From: Tepidanaerobacteraceae bacterium
Lineage (GTDB): Bacteria > Bacillota > Thermosediminibacteria > Thermosediminibacterales > Tepidanaerobacteraceae
DNA: 64,000 nt
Direction of reading: 5' to 3'
Assembly: GCA_024655905.1 (NCBI GenBank)
Contig: JANLFP010000006.1
Span: 310-64,309 of the forward strand
Part shown: piece after piece, positions 59,786-64,000 of the stretch
Position numbering within the stretch: position 1 is the stretch's first letter
Layout of the letters: each line of letters opens with the position of its first letter
Notes under the pieces: generated by a model
What the model saw: the letters and a program-made list of their open reading frames with translations, nothing else
Database searches by the model: none
What the model was told of the DNA's origin: nothing
Translations under genes and position numbers: made by a program

Positions 59786-61261
59786 ATGGTAGCAATTCTT
59801 ATTGCAGTTTTCTACTTCCTATTTTTTGGAATCCTTTTCGGCATGCAGTCACAGAAGAAGCTAACCGGCAGCAAAGACTTCTTTACTGCATCCAACAGGT
59901 TGGGCTGGCTTGCTGTCATGTGCTCATTCACTCTCGCACCTCTTGGCGGTGGGCACACCACATCTCTTATTGAACAGCAGGCCGCAATGGGCGTCTCCGT
60001 CCTGTGGTGGGGCATATTGGCAGGCGGTGTTTATGTTCCCGTATTTTTGTTGTGGTTCGGGCCCTGGTTCAAAAAACTGAAAGTTGACACCTTCCCGCAA
60101 GCCCTGGGCAAGATTTTTGGCCCCAAGATCAAAATCGTTAACACCTCTCTTGCACCCGCTGGCTGGTTGGGAATTGCCATGTCCGAAACACTCGGCATAT
60201 CTACGGTAATTTACTGTCTTGGCGGTGGTAAAATTCCTTATTCACCGCATTGCGTGCTGCTCGCCGGTCTTCTTAACATCATATACATTCTGCTGGGTGG
60301 TATGTTGCAGGCCTCTTATATGAATCTTATCAATGCCGCAGTATTAATCTTGGGTGGCTTCCTGGGAGTAATCTATATAGGCCAATGGTTGCCCGGCGGT
60401 TATGCCGATGTTTCTACCTACTACGCTTCTATTGGCGAAGCTTGGAGAACAAACCTTTTTCACTTTTCACCAGAGGTTGTATTCGGTGTCATGATACCGG
60501 TTGTTTTGCTTCACGTGTTTTCTGTCAGTTCGGAACACGCCATGTATCAACCCATGCTTGCCGCTAAAGATGAAGACTCCATCCGCAAGGGTGCTCTGCT
60601 TGGCGGCATAATCAATAGTCTTGCTGCATTTCCATGGGTTATCCTGGGTGTTACTGCCATGTCTATTCCCTCTATCGCTTCGTCCACCACTGGTCGCTTA
60701 TCCGTTGCCGAGCTAGCTCTTCATGCAATGCCCCAATGGCTTATTGGCATACTAATGGTTGCGCTATTATGCGCACTGCTTTCTACCTCCAGTGGAATGA
60801 TTTTGGCAATAGCACACGTTGTTACAGATGATATTATCAAACCGATATTGGGTGACAAGATGAATGAAGCTAGTCATATGAGATTAAGCCGCTGGATGGT
60901 TGTTATTGCGGCTGCCGCTGCTTGCCTGCCCGCACTAAAAGTTACGTTGATGATGGCCCTGTTTTTCTGGTGCTTTTCCCTTAGTCTGCCGATATTCGTC
61001 TGCTACTTCCTCGGTATGATATGGAAAGTCAACCGAAGAGCAGCCTGGATAAATCTCATCTTATCCCTCATCGTTAACTTCTGGTGGACCTTCGCCTGCC
61101 CCTCCTGGTGTCCACCCATCTTCAGGTTGAGCTTTTACCCCGTTTTCGCCGTCAGCTTCGGTCTTGGCATTATTCTGAATCTTATCATGCCCGGTGAAAA
61201 GGGTATGCTGAGAAGACTGAAAGAAAATAAATACATGTTACAGGGAGAGGTGACTTTATGA
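59786..61261 (+). CDS. Sodium:solute symporter (SSS family)
   Basis: A 491-aa membrane protein with about 13 predicted helices. SKDFFTASNRLGWLAVMCSFTLAPLGGGHTTSLIEQQAAMGVSVLWWGILAG resembles the first discontinuous helix of LeuT-fold SSS carriers, and LLCALLSTSSGMILAIAHVVTDDI holds the conserved Na+-site serines of helix 8. GGAGGAAAC precedes the ATG. Two tiny membrane-protein genes follow with coupled starts, then an SDR gene. Cargo is unknown, probably an organic acid or polyol of the cluster. Confidence 0.88.
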   Translation: MVAILIAVFYFLFFGILFGMQSQKKLTGSKDFFTASNRLGWLAVMCSFTLAPLGGGHTTSLIEQQAAMGVSVLWWGILAGGVYVPVFLLWFGPWFKKLKVDTFPQALGKIFGPKIKIVNTSLAPAGWLGIAMSETLGISTVIYCLGGGKIPYSPHCVLLAGLLNIIYILLGGMLQASYMNLINAAVLILGGFLGVIYIGQWLPGGYADVSTYYASIGEAWRTNLFHFSPEVVFGVMIPVVLLHVFSVSSEHAMYQPMLAAKDEDSIRKGALLGGIINSLAAFPWVILGVTAMSIPSIASSTTGRLSVAELALHAMPQWLIGILMVALLCALLSTSSGMILAIAHVVTDDIIKPILGDKMNEASHMRLSRWMVVIAAAAACLPALKVTLMMALFFWCFSLSLPIFVCYFLGMIWKVNRRAAWINLILSLIVNFWWTFACPSWCPPIFRLSFYPVFAVSFGLGIILNLIMPGEKGMLRRLKENKYMLQGEVTL

Positions 61262-61362
61262 ATTGGGTAGTCCAGGTTCTGCTGTTGCAAATCGTAGTCA
61301 CCATTGTGCTTGAACTGCTTGTATTTGGGTTTTACAAGCTGACAAGCCGCAACGATACATAA
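61258..61362 (+). CDS. 34-aa membrane microprotein following the SSS symporter
   Basis: Starts within the symporter stop (ATGA overlap) after GGGAGAGGTGA. MNWVVQVLLLQIVVTIVLEL and LLVFGFYKLTSRNDT form one membrane helix with a short polar tail. The tight coupling makes it very likely to be expressed and to act with the symporter as a small accessory subunit (inference). Confidence 0.6.
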   Translation: MNWVVQVLLLQIVVTIVLELLVFGFYKLTSRNDT

Positions 61363-61375
61363 GGAGGGAAATATA

Positions 61376-61513
61376 ATGGCTGTTGTTGATATTATTGTTG
61401 CAGCCTATTTAGTTGGTATCATCGTCGTGCTGGGCATTCTGTCTACCATTGCGTACAAGAAGCAGGTAGAGCGCGGCGAAATCACGGAAGACAGGGAGGA
61501 AACCCATGCATGA
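61376..61513 (+). CDS. 45-aa membrane microprotein
   Basis: AAGGAGGGAAATATA precedes the ATG at 61376. MAVVDIIVAAYLVGIIVVLG and ILSTIAYKKQ give one membrane helix, then a charged tail VERGEITEDREETHA. Its stop overlaps the ATG of the SDR gene by 4 nt (ATGA). It is a second candidate accessory subunit of the SSS symporter. Confidence 0.6.
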   Translation: MAVVDIIVAAYLVGIIVVLGILSTIAYKKQVERGEITEDREETHA

Positions 61514-62283
61514 AAGGGCTCTTTGATTTATCCGGTTATGTGACCATAGTCACCGGTGCGGCGGGAGGACTTGGATCTGAGATGGTCAAAGCATTGGCTG
61601 CTCAAGGGTCGGATATCGTGGCTCTCGATCTAGTAGAACCGCCGTTTGCCACAGAGATCGAAAAAGACTTTAATGTCAAATGTCTTCCTGTGGCGTGTGA
61701 CATTACAAAACAAGATGAAATCCGAGCCGCTGTGGACAATATCATCAAAAAGTTTGGAAAGATCGATGCTCTCGTCAACAATGCAGGACTCTATGGCGGG
61801 CTAACGATGAAGCCTTTTCAGGACATCACCGTCGAAGAGTGGGATAAAGTTTTTTCAATCAATGTAAAAGGCACCTGGCAGATGACCAGCGCTGTGGTAC
61901 CTTACCTGAAGGAAAAAGGCGGCTCCATCGTCAATATATCCTCCTGCTCCATCCTTCAAGGCGTCCCTCTGCTGTGCCACTACGTAGCCTCTAAGGGAGC
62001 CGTGTGGGCCATGACTCGCACGATGGCAAACGAGCTTGGACAGTATAAAATCCGTGTGAATTCAATTACACCCGGCTATACTCTGACACAGGCTTCCATG
62101 CAGTTAGCGGGGTCACCGGAGGACTTCAACAAGAACTACCAGCGCAATATCAACGATCGGTCGATTCAGCGCGGCATGATGCCTAATGATGTCGTGGGCA
62201 CAGTTGTGTTCCTTGTCTCCGACGCGTCGGCTTTCATTACCGGTCAAAATATCAATGTTGATGGAGGATCAGTACATTACTAA
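61510..62283 (+). CDS. Short-chain dehydrogenase/reductase, copy 2
   Basis: A 257-aa SDR: VTIVTGAAGGLGSEMVKALAAQG (NAD(P) motif), LVNNAGLYGG, IVNISSCS with the catalytic Ser, YVASKGAVWAMTRTMANELG with YxxxK, and the tail ASAFITGQNINVDGGSVHY. It is translationally coupled to the microprotein gene, forming a symporter/microprotein/dehydrogenase operon. Confidence 0.9.
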   Translation: MKGLFDLSGYVTIVTGAAGGLGSEMVKALAAQGSDIVALDLVEPPFATEIEKDFNVKCLPVACDITKQDEIRAAVDNIIKKFGKIDALVNNAGLYGGLTMKPFQDITVEEWDKVFSINVKGTWQMTSAVVPYLKEKGGSIVNISSCSILQGVPLLCHYVASKGAVWAMTRTMANELGQYKIRVNSITPGYTLTQASMQLAGSPEDFNKNYQRNINDRSIQRGMMPNDVVGTVVFLVSDASAFITGQNINVDGGSVHY

Positions 62284-62324
62284 AACAAGGCAATCCTTGT
62301 TCCGTATGCTTGAAAGGCAGTGCA

Positions 62325-62379
62325 GTAGCGCCCCCAAAATAGAGTAATGGTATATCTCAATTTATTTTGGGGGCGCTGT
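62325..62379 (+). terminator. Large stem-loop after the SDR gene
   Basis: GCGCCCCCAAAATA (62328-62341) pairs perfectly with TATTTTGGGGGCGC (62363-62376); three more pairs extend it to 17. It is followed by TCTTGTG, only weakly T-rich. Likely the 3' end of the symporter operon. Confidence 0.6.
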
Positions 62380-62834
62380 CTTGTGCAGAAAATATAAAAT
62401 GTTGTAAAATATACTCAGGCAAGGGTATATAAACGCCGAAAATGCTCAATATCCCAAACAAATCATGCTGGAGGATCGCTGTCCACAAAAGGAATATATT
62501 TTACCGCTCAATAACCTGCTATCGTCTGGTATTATCCTGCACCGAAAAAATTGCCATAAGGATATTGAACAATCCCCAGGCAAATAGAATTCTGCATAAA
62601 GACATGTTTTTACCTAGAATATGGATGCAGAAACCTGCGCAGGAGACATGGGAGTATAAAATAAATGGCTCCCAATATTCATAAATCATTCATGAGTAAC
62701 GCTGCAAAATCGAATCATTTAATGCATAATCTCCAAAGTTAGGGGGGCGAGCCGATTTCTCAAGATTCATAGCTGCAGTTTGATCTGTGATAGTTTTTAT
62801 CTTTCAAAAAAAGTAAAGGGAGGCATTACACAAT
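62380..62834. other. Intergenic region before the AraC-type gene
   Basis: About 450 bp without a credible gene. An open frame at 62442-62684 has atypical composition and no ribosome site. The AraC promoter is presumably in the last 150 bp but is not obvious. Confidence 0.3.
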
Positions 62835-63767
62835 ATGGATTTTACTAAGGAACAGAATCAAAATGAAAAATCAAATGAAGAAGATACTCCATATCAGACT
62901 AACATTGTGTATGTCCCCATGCATACGGGAGAACTCCTCGTTTATTATGCAGAAATCATTAACAGCACAATTTATGAATTTGCGCACTCCCATAATTGTT
63001 ATGAGATATATTATGTTCTGCGCGGCACCATTAAGATGAAAATATATGGCAATACAATTATCTTAAAGAAAAGGCAAATGATTCTTATTATGCCTAAAAT
63101 AGAACATGAGGTGAGTTATGAACCGTCTGAGGACAGTCAATTTTTTGTCATTACCTTTGAATTTTATCCGCGCACAGCCAAGGAAATAAAGGGATACAAT
63201 ATTCTGCTTGAACGTTTTGAGCTGGAGACATTGATACAAACCCTCAAGGTCCAGAATTTTTATACCTGCATGGATAAGTATAAATGCTATAAGATAGTTA
63301 AAGAAATAGAAAATGAGTTAAAAAGTAAAAATATAGGCTGGAATATGAAGGTGTTGAATCTTTATTTGCAATTTATTATTAATGCGTTGAGGAACATTTC
63401 AATTTCCTCACACTATCCCTACTACACCAGAGAGAATGTGAATTCAGCAATTGAAATCTCAAAATACATGCACAAGCATTTGCATGAAGACATTACTCTT
63501 GAAAAAGTCGCGGAGAGTCTTAACATGTCAACAAGAAATGTCAGCCGCCTTTTTAAAGAATACTTTGGTACAACGTTCGGCAAAGCATTGAATTGCTTTA
63601 GATTTAATTATGCTAAATTCTATATAAGCACCACCGATTATTCTGTAGAAGAGATTGCAAATCTTGTGGGTTTTAAGTCTGCCCGAACCCTGTTTAAAAT
63701 ATTTAAGGAAAATGAAGGATTAACCATATCACAATACCGCAGTAAAAAAAGGCATAATCCTATATAA
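62835..63767 (+). CDS. AraC-family transcriptional regulator with cupin domain
   Basis: A 310-aa regulator. A cupin-type sensor spans about residues 30-130 (FAHSHNCYEIYYVLRGTIKMKIYGNTIILKKRQMILIMP). The C-terminal AraC domain has two helix-turn-helices: ITLEKVAESLNMSTRNVSRLFKEYFGTTFGKALNCFRFNYAK and YSVEEIANLVGFKSARTLFKIFKENEGLTISQYR. The architecture is common in sugar catabolism regulators and fits control of the neighbouring symporter/dehydrogenase genes. GGGAGGCATTACACA precedes the ATG. It is noticeably more AT-rich than the housekeeping part of the window. Confidence 0.88.
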   Translation: MDFTKEQNQNEKSNEEDTPYQTNIVYVPMHTGELLVYYAEIINSTIYEFAHSHNCYEIYYVLRGTIKMKIYGNTIILKKRQMILIMPKIEHEVSYEPSEDSQFFVITFEFYPRTAKEIKGYNILLERFELETLIQTLKVQNFYTCMDKYKCYKIVKEIENELKSKNIGWNMKVLNLYLQFIINALRNISISSHYPYYTRENVNSAIEISKYMHKHLHEDITLEKVAESLNMSTRNVSRLFKEYFGTTFGKALNCFRFNYAKFYISTTDYSVEEIANLVGFKSARTLFKIFKENEGLTISQYRSKKRHNPI

Positions 63768-63795
63768 CAACATGATTAACAAAAATAAAAATGGA

Positions 63796-63819
63796 GTTGC
63801 CCCTTTTCACGGGGGCAAC
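63796..63819. terminator. Terminator between convergent genes
   Basis: GTTGCCCC / GGGGCAAC stem with A-rich flank on the 5' side, giving a T-tract on the minus strand (ATTTTTATTTTTG) and a weaker one on the plus strand. Confidence 0.8.
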
Positions 63820-63887
63820 CTTATAAAATATACACTAAGCGATTTTATGTGCCGTGACCATTTTTGCAAAATCTGCTTTAGAGCTTA

Positions 63888-64000
63888 CTATTTTTCATTT
63901 GCATGTGCTGCGTTGTATTCATCAATTGTCGGCACTTCAAAGGGGATTGGCTTTGCAACATCCAAGTTTGGATCATAAAATTGGTCTACGTTTTCAGGAG
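63888..64000 (-). CDS. C-terminal end of a gene entering from the right edge
   Basis: An open minus-strand frame of 36 codons ends at TAG (63888-63890). It reads PENVDQFYDPNLDVAKPIPF, then EVPTIDEYNAAHANEK. The codon pattern is protein-like and it is followed by a terminator, so it is probably the 3' end of a real gene. I do not recognise the family from this tail. Confidence 0.45.
   Translation of the reverse strand, partial: PENVDQFYDPNLDVAKPIPFEVPTIDEYNAAHANEK

Noticed and set aside
62442-62684. An 80-codon plus-strand frame
   Set aside because: No ribosome site, unusual composition and no motif; it lies in the leader region of the AraC-type gene.

Overview
The window looks like chromosomal DNA of an anaerobic, probably thermophilic or moderately thermophilic clostridial Firmicute with acetogen-type C1 metabolism, possibly of the Thermoanaerobacterales/Thermosediminibacterales type. 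This is inferred from strong AGGAGG ribosome sites, the acpS-nnr-alr-ndoAI-ndoA block, a tRNA-Tyr T-box, an FMN riboswitch, formate-tetrahydrofolate ligase, corrinoid methyltransferases and a tungsten-type aldehyde:ferredoxin oxidoreductase. The organism cannot be named from the sequence alone.

Layout. 1-5 kb is accessory and partly decayed: a partial AAA-ATPase gene and a Uma2-type nuclease gene that share a duplicated promoter/RBS module, a broken SNF2 helicase, truD, and a dead MntA/HepT toxin-antitoxin pair. 5.3-7.2 kb carries a DUF1659 / DUF2922 / YvrJ / amidase cassette. 7.2-14.6 kb has a ComK-like gene behind a LexA-like box, a nitrilase-family hydrolase, a decayed REP-associated transposase, an SLH-anchored surface protein, a PEP/pyruvate-binding-domain protein, and a 420-nt multi-hairpin region that looks like an undescribed structured RNA. 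REP-like palindromes with a GAACCGTCCCC core are scattered over 7-24.5 kb. 14.7-18.9 kb is a five-subunit FAD/iron-sulfur amino-acid-dehydrogenase operon with a FadR-type regulator. 19-36 kb is mostly housekeeping: an ABC-F protein, the t6A genes tsaD/tsaB/tsaE with rimI, riboswitch-controlled ribU, peptidases, a double HD-GYP protein, ndoA/ndoAI, alr, nnr, acpS, hsp20 and tyrS.

36-64 kb is a catabolic island. It encodes a formate channel, an amidohydrolase, fhs, a pterin-dependent (MtrH/AcsE-like) methyltransferase, a corrinoid reductive activator, two corrinoid proteins, two near-identical URO-D-fold methyltransferases, a GPH sugar-type symporter, three zinc alcohol dehydrogenases, two SDRs, a VOC protein, an AOR with its own MoaD, a split transketolase, and an SSS symporter followed by two microproteins. 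The parts fit together as O-demethylation of a methoxylated, probably sugar- or polyol-like compound. The methyl group would pass through a corrinoid protein to tetrahydrofolate, and the carbon skeleton would be oxidised and split by the dehydrogenases and transketolase. The substrate is inference. A 12-bp motif shared by two promoters in the island, next to a HutC-type GntR gene, suggests common control.
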